DNA of 64,000 nucleotides from Bin87 sp965220105 (GTDB lineage: Bacteria; Chloroflexota; Dehalococcoidia; Lucifugimonadales; UBA3495): NCBI GenBank assembly GCA_965220105.1, contig OZ244811.1, positions 1,426,001 through 1,490,000 of the forward strand. The letters run 5' to 3'. The first letter of the stretch is position 1. Each line of letters opens with the position of its first letter. Position numbers and translations under genes: made by a program. Shown here piece by piece: positions 17,403-26,702 of this stretch. A model generated the notes under the pieces. It saw only the letters and a list, made by a program, of their open reading frames with translations, was not told the DNA's origin and did no database searches.

Positions 17403-18144
17403 AAACCACGCTTTGTTTACCTCTCTCTGCCCGGCCTGCGCCGTTTGCGTTTCGATGTTATTTGCTCCCTTTCGGAATGCCGGCCAATATCACTGCCAGG
17501 CCATAAGCCTCGGCTGGTTGTCGAAGTCCAGGGGAAATGTCCGCCTAAGCGTTTAGCAAGAATGTCACTTTTTATTCCGGGATGGTATCAGATGGCAGTG
17601 TTGCCGGAGTTGCCCGAGGCCGCCGGGTTCGCGGGCTTTCAACATCGATGTATCTCCTCAACGCGTCTCTGTGGATGCCCAGCTCCCTTGGCCAGATAGC
17701 GGGGAAGTTTTCGCTGAACGTCAACCGCCGTTAATCGGCGTTCAAGCCGCCCACTTGGCCCACATTGGCGCCTCCAAGTACATCCGGAGGCTTTTCAGTT
17801 GCCACGGGCCGCCGCAGCAAGAGATATGAAAGACGTTAGGACCTCTGACTATTTGGTGAAGTCAAGTGCGTCGGCTTGCTCATGTGCACCCACTTTGTCA
17901 TTGCGACCGTAGCGTGGCAATCCCGTCGTCGTAGCAACGGCGTGACCTGTTGCGTTCTCGATGCCATCGTCAGCGTGGCCGATAGCGCGCCCAGGCCAAT
18001 CGCACGTTGGCCCGACGGCGGCCAGGAGGCGTATAATTTTTTAATGATTGAAAAGATCCAATTTGCTATGTGCTCCGTTCCGATGCCTGACCGGTAAAAA
18101 GGGCACAATGGGGTGCCTCACCAAATATTGAAGAGGAGATAGAA
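17403..18144. other. 742-base region without a gene
   Basis: I see no supported gene here. It contains a small hairpin with GCCTCC/GGAGGC arms followed by TTTT (17770-17795), and a partial palindromic repeat at 17876-17950. Near its right end, before the VOC gene, AT-rich sequence around 18030-18060 may hold a promoter. Confidence 0.5.
17876..17950. repeat. palindromic mobile repeat, partial copy (R2)
   Basis: The left half of the family is recognisable: GTGCACCCACTTTGTCATT, then GCGACCGTAGCGTGGCAATC. The right half is missing or degraded after GTCGTCGTAGCAACGGCG. Confidence 0.75.
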
Positions 18145-18699
18145 ATGCCAGCGAAAGTCAATGGCCTCGGTCATATCGGTTTCTACGTTCATGACCTGGA
18201 TCTCATGAAAGACTTCTATGGGAATTTCATGGGCATGACGCTTACCAAGATCGGTCCGCTCGGGGCGTTTTTCAGTGCAGACCCTGAGGGGGTCGACCAC
18301 GAGATAGCACTGATTAACGGACGGACTTCGCTCGAAGACCCGCATTGGATCCAGCAGATTTCAATGCGCGTAGATTCCCTCGATGATCTACGGGACTTCA
18401 AGCGTCGCATCCAGGCGCACGGGTACCAGCTGGACCGCATCGTCACCCATGCGAGCGCTATCGGTTGCTACTTCCGCGACCCGGAGAACAACCCCACCGA
18501 GGTGTTCTGGCTAACCGGCTATCAGTCGTGGGCCCAGATTGGCATCCCAATAGACATTGACCAGTCGGACGAAGCGGTCATGGCGGAAGTGCTTAGGTCC
18601 TGGGAGACGGTCCAAAACGTCGAAATGGGCAAGTCACCCAGTCCGGAAACGCTCGACGCCATCCGCGAACTGAACTCGGTCGCGGCCGCCAGCCGGTAA
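18145..18699 (+). CDS. VOC (glyoxalase/extradiol dioxygenase-like) protein
   Basis: A 184-residue protein with one vicinal-oxygen-chelate domain over residues 4-130. The first metal ligand is His in NGLGHIGFYVHD and the last is Glu in DPENNPTEVFWLTG, as in extradiol ring-cleaving dioxygenases. The middle His of that family, expected near IQQISMRVD, is absent, and the second VOC module is missing. The protein is therefore more likely a glyoxalase-type or half-size enzyme than a classical dioxygenase. The ribosome site GAGGAG lies 6 bases before ATG. A strong terminator follows. Confidence 0.78.
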   Translation: MPAKVNGLGHIGFYVHDLDLMKDFYGNFMGMTLTKIGPLGAFFSADPEGVDHEIALINGRTSLEDPHWIQQISMRVDSLDDLRDFKRRIQAHGYQLDRIVTHASAIGCYFRDPENNPTEVFWLTGYQSWAQIGIPIDIDQSDEAVMAEVLRSWETVQNVEMGKSPSPETLDAIRELNSVAAASR

Positions 18700-18765
18700 G
18701 CCCGCAGGTCGCCCCAGGCGAGCCGCTTCAGCTGCGAGTATTCAAAGACGTTAGGTGATGTCTTA

Positions 18766-18802
18766 AACAGAACCCGATGGGACTAAACCATCGGGTTCTG
18801 TT
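18766..18802. terminator. intrinsic terminator
   Basis: A perfect 15-bp stem (AACAGAACCCGATGG with its complement) and a 7-base loop lie between the VOC gene and the convergent peptide-binding protein gene. The flanking AAACAG and GTTGTCT give short U-rich tails in both directions, so it can serve both genes. Confidence 0.85.
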
Positions 18803-18887
18803 GTCTACTGGCGCCAACGCGGCTGAACCGCGTCAGGCTATTCCAACGGCGTTCGGAAGTATTCGATAGTAGTTCTGCGTCCCCGAT

Positions 18888-20729
18888 TTACCGAGGACGG
18901 ATGAACTCATAACCGTTGATGTTCCGCAGGTCGCGGTAACGTACGCCTTCGGACCAGGGCTGGATCTTGGGACCAACGGGCCAAACGACGTCGAAGTTGT
19001 ATAACCCGACATTGGTGAGGGCGTTTTCGAACATGAAGGTGACGATCTCGATGGCCAACTCGCGGCGCGCGGCGGTGTTAATCTCGCTCATGTGGGCGGG
19101 TATCTTCTCGTCCAGCCACGTATGCTCCACACCGCTGCTCCAGACCGCCTGGTGGTGCAGCTTCGAGAGCTTGCCGGAATATCCCTGGCCCGGTTCCAGC
19201 CGGATGCCGGCAGAGTGGCAGGTGACACCCTGGTAGGTGCGGGCGATCAGGGTGGGGCGCAACGTGGTGTACGGCAGCCGCTGGAACTTCACGTCCACAC
19301 CAATGTCGCCCCACATGGCAGCGATCGCCTCACAAGCTTCGGTTTCCACCGGCGCGCCCCGCAACGAAGGCGTCAGCGTTATGCTGAATCCGTCGGGGTA
19401 GCCGGCATCTGCCAGCAGCTCCCTGGCGCGCTCCGGGTTGTATTCCCAGCGCATTTCCGGCGGCAACCAGGTGTCTTCGTATTGACCGAACTCCCACATC
19501 ACTGCCGGGCTGCCATACCCCTGCAACAAAGTGTCAACAATGCCCTGCCGGTCGATTGCGATGGACAGTGCGTTGCGAACCTGGGCCGCGTTGGCCCACT
19601 CCTCGGAGTTCAGGTCCGGGTTTGCGGAAACCCAAGGCAGGTCCGGGTCGTAGCCGGGCTGCTGGTCTTCCGTACCGATGCCCACGTAGTATTGACCGTA
19701 GAAGTTGATCGCGGCCTCTCCCCCACCTGGCAGGCGCATCAAACTCGCGCCTTCCACCTTGGCCAGCGCATCCAAAGAGTCGAAAGCGCTTACGGTGGTA
19801 TCCAGGTTTCCGGTCTGGAATCCGGCGACCCGGGACGATTCTTCAGGAATTTCCCGGAAGTACATTTCGGCGAAATGCGGGGTCTTGCGCCAATGGTCTT
19901 CCACGGCTTCCATCTTCCAGAACTCGCCGGTGACGAACTCCACCAAGTCCCAGGAACCAGTGGCGGATATCTGCCCGTTGGCCTCTTCTGCTCCCAATTC
20001 ATCGGTCTGCTTTTTGCTGATAATCCAGGTTCCGGCGCCGCCCGGGCTGGTCAGAATTTCGTTGACCTGAACATCCGACCAGGGTGAGCCGGTGTTGACT
20101 TCCACCGTGTAGTCGTCAATTGCCTTGGCGTGCCCGTCTTCGTTTTCCCAAATCCCGCGCATGTTGGAGGCTCGAGCGTGCTTGGAACCCTCGGCTCCGA
20201 ATTGCCGCATGGACCAGATGATGTCCTCGGCGGTCATTTCACCGTAACCCTTGTGGAACTGGACTCCTTCGTTCAATCGGAAAGTCCAGGTCGAACCGTC
20301 TTCGGAGACTTCCCAACTTTTGGCCAACATCGGCACGGCCGCCAGGTCGGCGCTAACCGTCAAGAGCGATTCGCCGATTGGAGCGGTTTGCATGACGAAA
20401 ATCTGCGGATTCCCCGTGAGGCTTGGGTGCCCCATAAATGGGCCGAGCTCCTTCTGCCCAACGGTGAGAGTCCCTGCCAGTTGCTCCGATGAACCCATCG
20501 CGGAACCCTCCGGAGTAGGGTCGGGCGTGGCGATAGGGACTGCCGTGGCGGCCTGCTGTTGTGGAGCGGGCTGGGCTGCGGTAGGTTCCGCCGCCGTCTG
20601 TTCCCCGGCTGGCTGCGCCGTCACCGGTTGTTCCGTTTGCGCCGTGCCGCCGCAGGCGACCAACAGCACCAGCAGCAAGGGAATCGAAAAAAGGGTTGCA
20701 ATTCGGGAGGCGCTTGGCACATCACGCAT
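18888..20729 (-). CDS. ABC transporter peptide/solute-binding lipoprotein (SBP family 5), orphan
   Basis: A 613-residue extracytoplasmic lipoprotein. It has a signal peptide with lipobox LLVACGG (Cys near 26), a Gln/Pro/Ala-rich linker to about residue 75, and then an oligopeptide/dipeptide-binding (SBP_bac_5) domain. Typical segments are WTFRLNEGVQFHKG (near 150), NALSIAIDRQGIVDTLLQG and the C-terminal domain. No permease or ATPase gene is adjacent, so it must work with a transporter encoded elsewhere. GAGGT lies 5 bases before the ATG. Two 12-bp direct repeats lie 83 to 126 bases upstream. Confidence 0.87.
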   Translation of the reverse strand: MRDVPSASRIATLFSIPLLLVLLVACGGTAQTEQPVTAQPAGEQTAAEPTAAQPAPQQQAATAVPIATPDPTPEGSAMGSSEQLAGTLTVGQKELGPFMGHPSLTGNPQIFVMQTAPIGESLLTVSADLAAVPMLAKSWEVSEDGSTWTFRLNEGVQFHKGYGEMTAEDIIWSMRQFGAEGSKHARASNMRGIWENEDGHAKAIDDYTVEVNTGSPWSDVQVNEILTSPGGAGTWIISKKQTDELGAEEANGQISATGSWDLVEFVTGEFWKMEAVEDHWRKTPHFAEMYFREIPEESSRVAGFQTGNLDTTVSAFDSLDALAKVEGASLMRLPGGGEAAINFYGQYYVGIGTEDQQPGYDPDLPWVSANPDLNSEEWANAAQVRNALSIAIDRQGIVDTLLQGYGSPAVMWEFGQYEDTWLPPEMRWEYNPERARELLADAGYPDGFSITLTPSLRGAPVETEACEAIAAMWGDIGVDVKFQRLPYTTLRPTLIARTYQGVTCHSAGIRLEPGQGYSGKLSKLHHQAVWSSGVEHTWLDEKIPAHMSEINTAARRELAIEIVTFMFENALTNVGLYNFDVVWPVGPKIQPWSEGVRYRDLRNINGYEFIRPR

Positions 20730-21190
20730 AAATACCTCAAGGTGCTTAGACCTGAACGTGGGCTACATGAGGGGAATCTAGTCTCCGCAGCGAGACTGCA
20801 CGAGGCGGAGTATTACGAATCACTTGCTGTCAATGACAAGAACATTACGAATCACATCAACCAATTCAAAATCAGTGCTGATACACGAAGTATTGCGGAA
20901 GTTTATGGCACCAATTCCACATTATCAATTCCCGCCATGATATTTATTATGATGAAACAATTGCGACGGAGCCACCACGTGGATTCTCGACACTGCCCGA
21001 GCCTGGCTGGGGGCTCTCTTCGGCGCTGACGTTGATCACTCAACCATCTTACAAAAGCATGTGATATCCCCAGTGGCGACCACACGGCTCGGTTCCAGCG
21101 CGTGATGGTAGCTGGACTCTACGCATAATTTAGAAAAAGTATAAAGACAGGGTAAGCTGGCCTGATCCAAATCTAATTAAAGGTCCAGCC
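20730..21190. other. 461-base intergenic region, partly AT-rich
   Basis: No gene is seen. The part around 20810-20960 is clearly more AT-rich than its surroundings and carries the direct repeats described separately. The left terminus of the IS4-like copy 1 probably begins near 21117, where CTCTACGCATAA precedes a segment shared with IS copy 2 (TAGAAAA through GACAGGGTAA). Confidence 0.5.
20812..20855. promoter_or_regulatory. direct repeats upstream of the peptide-binding protein gene
   Basis: ATTACGAATCAC occurs at 20812-20823 and again at 20844-20855, a spacing of 32 bases or about three helix turns. This places two identical faces on one side of the DNA upstream of the gene starting at 20729. 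It may be an activator or repressor site. Confidence 0.4.
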
Positions 21191-22486
21191 ATGCTCACCC
21201 TGCCCGATGCCATTGTAGCCCTGCTCGTTCCCTTCGCAACGCTGTTCAGCAGCCCAACCTGGCGGAAAGCCCAGGTGCTGCTGGTGGGCGCAATCCTGAC
21301 CCCGGGCCAGCGCACCGTGGCGGCGCTGGGCGTCATGCGACTCAGCGACGACGGCGACTACGCCCGCTACCATGAGGTGCTCAATCGGGCGGTGTGGTCG
21401 CCCCGTGCGGCGGCTGGCATCCGGCTGGTGCTGCTGCTCCAGTATCTGGATCAGGGCAATGGCCCGTTGGTCTTCGGCATCGACGAAACCCTGGAGCGGC
21501 GGCGCGGCCCTAAAATCAAATCCCTGGGCATCTACCGGGACGCGGTGCGTTCCAGCCGGAGCCAACTGGTTAAGGCCAGCGGCCTGCGCTGGATCTCCCT
21601 GATGTGGCTGGGCCACGTGCCATGGGCCGGACGCCATTGGGCCCTGCCGGTGCTCACGGTGCTGGCGCCCTCGACGCGGTACTACCAACAGCGAGGACGC
21701 CGGCACAAGAAGCTCACCGACTGGGCGCGGCAGATGGTCATGCAGCTGCGCCGCTGGCTGTCGCAGCGCTCCCTGGCGCTGGTGGGCGACAACAGCTACG
21801 CCGTGCTGGACCTGCTCCACTGCTGCCAGTCCCTCCGTGAACCCGTTACCCTGATCGCCAGATTGCGTCTGGACGCCGCCCTCTATGCGCCAGCGCCGCC
21901 CCGTCAACCGGGTCAGAATGGCCGCCCGCCGCTGCAAGGCGCGCGGCGACCCTCGCTGAAAGTCCTCCTCGACCAGCTCCAGGTAACTTGGGCCAGTGTG
22001 GCCGTGGCCTGGTATGACGGCGCCACCCGCACCGTGGAACTCACGTCGCAAACGGCGGTCTGGTACCGCTCCGGCAAGCCTCCAGTCCTCATCCGCTGGG
22101 TGTTGATCCGGGATCCCCAGGACGCCTTCGCCACCCAGGCCTTGCTGTGCACCAACCCATCGGCGGACCCGACCCAGATCCTGGAATGGTTTGTCCTGCG
22201 CTGGCAACTGGAAGTTACTTTCCAGGAGGTGCGGACCCACCTGGGCGTGGAGACCCAGCGTCAGTGGTCCGACCGGGCCATTGCCCGCACCACGCCCATC
22301 CTGCTGGGGCTCTTCTCCTGGATCACCCTGGCCGGCCGCCCACGCGTTGCAAAAAACAACACCCCATGACCCAACGCAAGGCCGCTTGGTATGACAAGCC
22401 GTCGCCGACCTTCGTGGACGCCATTGCCCTGGTGCGGCGCCACCTGTGGCTGGCGTCGGAGGGTTTTTCACTGTCGGCAGCCAGCC
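21191..22486 (+). pseudogene. IS4-like transposase, copy 1 (frameshifted and interrupted)
   Basis: A DDE transposase of the same type as copies 2 and 3. The first 392 codons read well: MLTLPDAIVALLVPFATLF, VFGIDETLERRRGPKIKS with the first catalytic Asp, ALVGDNSYAVLD with the second, and FVLRWQLEVTFQEVRTHLG with the catalytic Glu. Near 22350 the frame shifts, and the C-terminal part, AAWYDKPSPTFVDAIAL, continues in another frame. At 22486 the gene is cut by IS copy 2. The missing tail resumes after that element (23897-23943) and ends at a natural stop. The copy is therefore inactive twice over. Confidence 0.85.
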
Positions 22487-23896
22487 CTCGACTTTGTACA
22501 ATCAGGCAGCGTAAGCGAGGGCGTCGATCATCCTGCCGTATACTCCGCGCGGAAGTTTTATCAGTTCAGGCCCCAGCTCGGAGGGCGAAAAAGCTTCCTG
22601 CTGTGCCCAGATGTGCCGTCGGACCAGGGCAATGGCGTCGGCGAAAGTGGGGTTGGTTTTGGCATACCATGCCGTTGTCCGTGGCAATATGCCGCCCTGT
22701 TGTTCAATCAAGACATCCGCCGCCAGGGTCACCACGCTGAACAAACCAAAGAGTGCTGGGGTGGTTCTGGCGATGGCACGCTCGGACCACTGGCGCTGGG
22801 TTTCCATGCCCAGGTGAGCCCGCAGTTCCTCAAAGGTCACCTCGACCTGCCAGCGCAGCATATACCACTGCACGATCTGCAGCGGGTCGGCCTCGATATC
22901 AGTGCATAGCAAAGCGTGGGGTCCCAGGGGTTCCTCAAGGTGCCTGATCACGACCCAGCGCAGGTGAACCGACGGGTAGCCTCCGCGGTACCACAGCGCG
23001 ACGCCCGAGGTCAGCTCGATCATGAGATCGGCGCCGTCGGATGTGGTGGCGCGGCAGGGGATCCATGGGGTGGCGGGATCGTCCAGCACCGCCGTGGGGC
23101 TGGGCAGTCGCGCTCCGACCACGCGGGGCCGGCCGATCTGACCAGGCCGTCGCGGCGGCGCTGGCTGGTACAGGGACGCGTCTTTGCGCAGTTTGGTGAT
23201 GACGACAATGGGCTTGGACATGCTCTGGCAGTGGAGCAGGAAGTCGCGCTTGGCGTAGCCGCCGTCGCAGACTACCACCAGGTCCCGATCCGGCAGCCAC
23301 CGACGCAGGCAGTCCAGCATCTGCTGCGCGTAGTCGGTGAACCGCTTATGGCGACGACCCCTGAGCCAGTCATAGCGGTTCGAGGGCACCAGCGCGGTCA
23401 GGAACGGCAACGCCCAGTGGCGACCGGCCCACCCGATGCGGGTCAGCAACATCAGGCTGACCCATTGCAGTCCGGGAGTCATCACCACCTGGTCGTCCGT
23501 GGAACGCACCGGGTCCCGGTACTTCCCCTTGGCCGCAATCTTTGGGCCCCAGCGTCGTTCCACCGTCTCGTCGATGCCAAACACCAGCGGCTCGTTGGAC
23601 ACACCCAGGCCGCCAGCGGGCCCGGTTGAGCACCTGGTGAAAGATGGCGAAGTCGCCGTTCTGACCAATCCCCAGGATGCTCAGCGCGGAGGACACTGTG
23701 CGCTTGCCGGGAGACAGGATCGCTCCCACTACCAGGAGTTCGGCTTTGCGCCAGGTCCTGCGGTCGAACAGATGCTCAAAGGGCAGCAGCAGGGTTACAA
23801 TGACTGCGGGCAGGGTAGGCATGCTTGACCTCTTGTCGTGATTTGGTCAAGTTTACCCTGTCCTTATAACTTTTCTAGTTTTTGTACAAAGTCGAG
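22487..23896. mobile_element. IS4-like insertion sequence, copy 2 (nested)
   Basis: A 1,410-bp element bounded by perfect 15-bp terminal inverted repeats, CTCGACTTTGTACAA at the left and its complement at the right. It is flanked by an exact 9-bp target-site duplication, CAGCCAGCC, at 22478-22486 and 23897-23905. It sits inside the transposase gene of copy 1, in opposite orientation. Intact ends and duplication show the insertion was an ordinary transposition event with no later rearrangement at the borders. Confidence 0.93.
22502..23822 (-). pseudogene. IS4-like transposase, copy 2 (frameshift with small internal deletion)
   Basis: The N-terminus (MPTLPAVIVTLLLPFEHLF) begins at 23822 and reads to VLNRARW. 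There the frame changes near 23630, and the rest, VFGIDETVERRWGPKIA onward, reads in a second frame to the stop at 22502. Compared with copy 1, roughly 15 residues between the VLNRA and VFGIDE segments are lost at the junction, so this is a deletion with frameshift rather than a programmed slip. Catalytic segments (FGIDET, VVCDGGYAKRD, MLRWQVEVTFEELRAH) are otherwise intact. A source of active transposase must have existed when it moved. Confidence 0.85.
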
Positions 23897-23943
23897 CAGC
23901 CAGCCCCGATACGCAGGAACTTCCGATCGCTCTGTACCACTGA
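23897..23943 (+). pseudogene. 3' end of IS4-like transposase copy 1
   Basis: After the second copy of the 9-bp target duplication, the reading frame of copy 1 resumes as SPDTQELPIALYH and ends at TGA 23941-23943. Joining 22486 to 23906 restores the undisturbed end of the gene, confirming the nested insertion. Confidence 0.8.
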
Positions 23944-23990
23944 CTTGTAGATTCGCTTGCTTACGCCGCTTGAAATGCGGAAAGTCCAGG

Positions 23991-24173
23991 GTAGCCGGCA
24001 TAGTTGCGGTCGCCGCTGAGGCCCATAACGCGTAGGGCGGCAGTGACGGTACGCCGGCCTGGGGAGAGTTTCACGCCCACCAACATAACCTGGGCTTTTC
24101 CCCACGTCCGATATTGGAACAACGTAGCAATAGGAAGTAGGACGGATAGCAGGGCATCTGGCCGGGTGAGCAT
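23991..24173 (-). pseudogene. IS4-like transposase, copy 3 (N-terminal fragment)
   Basis: About 60 codons similar to the starts of copies 1 and 2: MLTRPDALLSVLLPIATLF, TWGKAQVMLVGVKLSPGRR, ending at DRNYAGY. The similarity stops near 23991 and the frame runs into unrelated sequence. It lies opposite to copy 1. A palindromic mobile repeat begins directly upstream of its start. Confidence 0.75.
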
Positions 24174-24176
24174 CTG

Positions 24177-24321
24177 ATGCGTACCCACTTTAATCTGTCA
24201 TTGCGAGGAGCACCGCGACGTGGCAATCTCGATGAGGTTGAACGCATTGCGGCGAACCGCCGTTGCTACGACGACGAGATTGCCACGCTACGCTCGCAAT
24301 GACAACGTGGGTACGCGTGAG
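24177..24321. repeat. palindromic mobile repeat, full copy (R3)
   Basis: The best-preserved copy, with ends GCGTACCCACTTT and ACGTGGGTACGC. Inside are TGTCATTGCGAGGAGC, ACGTGGCAATCTCGATGAGG, and the matching inverted half CGAGATTGCCACGCTACG, CTCGCAATGACA. It lies immediately upstream of IS copy 3's transposase fragment. Confidence 0.88.
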
Positions 24322-24387
24322 GGGTGAGCATGGGTTTACCCACCTGGTGGTCAGGATAGGAGAAATCGCCACACGGCCCTGGCTTGG

Positions 24388-25530
24388 TTAGAACAGCTCC
24401 CTACTGGCGATATCTGCGCCTTCTCGCATTGCCCGCAGCTTCAACCAGACTATGCCCTCGTCCACCCGGTTGGAGCCTGCCGAGGTGTCGAAGCCGCAAT
24501 CGGTGCCGGCCAGCACGCGCGTGGGGTCGCCTCCGGCGGCGGCCACGGCCTGATGCAACCGGTCAGCCACCAATCGGGGGTGTTCCACGTAGTTGGTCTT
24601 GGTGTCGATGACCCCGGCGATCAACAGCATCCCCTCGGGAAGCGGCCGGTCGCGGTATACGCGATGCTCGTGGGCGTGGCGCGGGTTGGCCATTTCCATC
24701 ACCAGCGCTCCAACTTTGGCTCCATAAAGGAGGTCGAGGATGTCCTCCAGCGGCACATCGTAATGGTGCGGGCCCTCGCTGTTGCCCCAGCAGACGTGCA
24801 GACGCACCCGGTCGCGAGGGATGTTGGTCAAGGCGTGGTTGATGGCCCGGATATGCAGGTCCACCAGGTCCCGAAAGGCCGCTAGCGGTTCGTCCTGATA
24901 CGACACGTGCCGCTCCATGGCCAGGTCGGGGCAGTCCAGCTGCAGCGTCAGGCCGTACGTGACGATTATCTCGTATTCCTTCCTCAACTCCTCGGCCAAA
25001 GCGAATACGTAATCTTTGTGGCTGTCGTAGTAGCGGTTGCCCAGGGTCAGGGCGACTATGCCGGGCGACGCGGCGGTCATGAACAGTTCTTGCGGTTCGC
25101 CGGCGGCATCGACGACGTCAAGCAACTGCCGGCATTCCCGCTCGACCAGGTCCAGTCGCTCGTACGCCAGCGGGCCAACACAGGTGGGTACGTCGCGCAT
25201 CAACTGCACCACGCGAGGACGCACCAGCGAGGGGAATTCGTTCTGGTCCCGGTGACCGCGCCGGGTCCAGGCGCCGCCGAAGCCGGACATCCGCTGGGTA
25301 ACGTACGTCGAAAAGCTGATGCGTGATTGTTCGCCGTTGTTGATTACGTCGACCCCGGCCGCCACCTGCGCCGAGAAAACCCCGGCAGTAGCCTCCCGGG
25401 CCGCAGCGTCCAGCGCCGCCTCATCCACCTGCTCGCCCCGCGACAACGCGCCCAGCATCGCCACCAGCCCCGCGGGCCGGGGCAGGCTGCCGGTGTGGGT
25501 GGTCAGGATGCGTGTTTCACTGCGTTGCAC
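24388..25530 (-). CDS. MetE-like cobalamin-independent methyltransferase (single-domain)
   Basis: A 380-residue protein matching the C-terminal catalytic half of cobalamin-independent methionine synthase, without the N-terminal half of classical MetE. It opens TRILTTHTGSLPRP, as in many short homologues. The zinc ligands are visible: His and Cys in RLHVCWGNSEG, Glu in VMEMANPRHAH and Cys in LAGTDCGFDT. Enzymes of this form transfer a methyl group to a thiol, but the donor often is not methyltetrahydrofolate; the true substrates are unknown. The start is a GTG at 25530 without a clear ribosome site. No cobalamin or SAM riboswitch was recognised upstream. Confidence 0.82.
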   Translation of the reverse strand: MQRSETRILTTHTGSLPRPAGLVAMLGALSRGEQVDEAALDAAAREATAGVFSAQVAAGVDVINNGEQSRISFSTYVTQRMSGFGGAWTRRGHRDQNEFPSLVRPRVVQLMRDVPTCVGPLAYERLDLVERECRQLLDVVDAAGEPQELFMTAASPGIVALTLGNRYYDSHKDYVFALAEELRKEYEIIVTYGLTLQLDCPDLAMERHVSYQDEPLAAFRDLVDLHIRAINHALTNIPRDRVRLHVCWGNSEGPHHYDVPLEDILDLLYGAKVGALVMEMANPRHAHEHRVYRDRPLPEGMLLIAGVIDTKTNYVEHPRLVADRLHQAVAAAGGDPTRVLAGTDCGFDTSAGSNRVDEGIVWLKLRAMREGADIASRELF

Positions 25531-25891
25531 GGATAACCGCTCTCGAATCGGGTGGTTGAATTACGCTGATTCAGCTGACTCACTGGAGAAATAACCTGGT
25601 CATCGCTGCCGGGTTTGTTTTGCTCCATTGTGCGCGTGGCTCTACCCATCGCTAGCGCTTGCGTATCAACCTGCCACCGTCGCGCCGACCGATGGCAAGG
25701 CAGGTTATTCGAGCGCAAATATTACTGAAATTGTCAGCGTTTGGCGTACCGGGGACAGGCTGACAGGCGCAAGCTGTGATGAGAACAGGCGCTGATCCCT
25801 ATTGCGCTATCGGGACGCGCTGCATATTATACGTGGGCGCTGCGGCTAAGAAAACTAGATCTATGGTCCGCAGCAGCTAACGGAGCGAAAC
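25531..25891. other. 361-base divergent intergenic region
   Basis: No gene is seen. An 8-bp inverted repeat, AACCTGCC (25668-25675) and GGCAGGTT (25699-25706), lies in the middle and could be an operator or hairpin. TATTAT near 25825 resembles a -10 box for the dodecin gene. Confidence 0.4.
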
Positions 25892-26125
25892 ATGACAACT
25901 GGCAGCACTTACAAGGTAGTCGAGCTGGTAGGATCTTCCAGCGAGAGCGTACAACAGGCCATCGACGGCGCCATCAGCCGCGCCGCCCAGACCATCCGCA
26001 ACCTCGACTGGTTCGAAGTGCGGGAGATCCGCGGCACCATTGACGGTGATCGCGCCAACTGGTACCAGGTCAAGGTGGGCGTGGGTTTCCGGGTGGACTC
26101 CGGCGAAGACATCACTCAGGACTAG
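25892..26125 (+). CDS. dodecin family protein
   Basis: A 77-residue protein with the dodecin pattern: TYKVVELVGSSSESVQQAI, then ISRAAQTIRNLDWFEVREI and a final strand YQVKVGVGFRVD. The Trp in LDWFEV is the flavin-stacking residue. Dodecins assemble into hollow dodecamers that store or buffer flavins (or CoA). GGAG lies 7 bases before the ATG. It is a single gene, divergent from the MetE-like gene. Confidence 0.93.
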   Translation: MTTGSTYKVVELVGSSSESVQQAIDGAISRAAQTIRNLDWFEVREIRGTIDGDRANWYQVKVGVGFRVDSGEDITQD

Positions 26126-26294
26126 GTCTGTCGCGCGCTTCCCAAATACGGCGGTCAACGCCGCCAGCGACGAGCCCGAGACGCACGCGTCTTGAACGGT
26201 AGTTCGGGTTACGCACATAAAAGTCGTCGTCCGGCGCCGCCAGGGCCGGCGAGGTACACCGGCAGGACTTCCGGCGCCCTGGCGCTATTCGTCG

Positions 26295-26702
26295 TCATTC
26301 GGGTTGATGTCGAACATTTTCTACGCGGATTCCCAGATTGGTGGCCCTGGACAACCGACGGTCGGTGGTGACCAGGGTCATGGCATCGGAGCGGGCCGCC
26401 GCTACGTACAGGGCATCGTAGGTGCTGAGGTTGCGGTGGTGCAACCAGGCTAATTGGATCAACTCCCGGTGAGGAATCCGATCAATGGGCCAGTGGACCA
26501 GGTCATCGAGAGCGGTCTCCGCCCTCGTCTGGTCCAACTCGCCGGACAGTACCAGTCGCCGCAGCACGGAAAGCACCTCAGCGTCCATCAACTCGGGCGC
26601 CGCTATCTCGGCGTTTGCGATCAGACTGTCGACCTGGAGCCCCGACGGGGTGCGGAGCAAATACTCCACCGCCGCCGAGGCGTCAATGATGTAACGGTTC
26701 AA
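26295..26702 (-). CDS. vapC: VapC-type PIN-domain toxin
   Basis: A 135-residue PIN-domain ribonuclease. The acidic metal-binding residues are all present: Asp in YIIDASAAVEYLL, Glu in PELMDAEVLSVL, Asp in LSTYDALYVAAA and Asp in LVTTDRRL. In such systems the toxin cleaves RNA (often tRNA or rRNA) unless held by its antitoxin. Its ATG overlaps the stop of the antitoxin gene by 4 bases, the usual translational coupling of VapBC pairs. Confidence 0.92.
   Translation of the reverse strand: MNRYIIDASAAVEYLLRTPSGLQVDSLIANAEIAAPELMDAEVLSVLRRLVLSGELDQTRAETALDDLVHWPIDRIPHRELIQLAWLHHRNLSTYDALYVAAARSDAMTLVTTDRRLSRATNLGIRVENVRHQPE

Noticed and set aside
17770..17795. Terminator hairpin GCCTCC/GGAGGC with TTTT
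   Set aside because: No upstream gene on the plus strand would use it; the stem is short.
17829..18755. AAAGACGTTAGG occurs on both sides of the VOC gene (17830 and 18744)
   Set aside because: A 12-base direct repeat 900 bases apart; no inverted ends or transposase suggests a mobile unit, so it is probably chance or debris.
25531..25706. Possible cobalamin or SAM riboswitch upstream of the MetE-like gene
   Set aside because: AACCTGCC and GGCAGGTT pair, but the conserved B12-box and other cores were not found.
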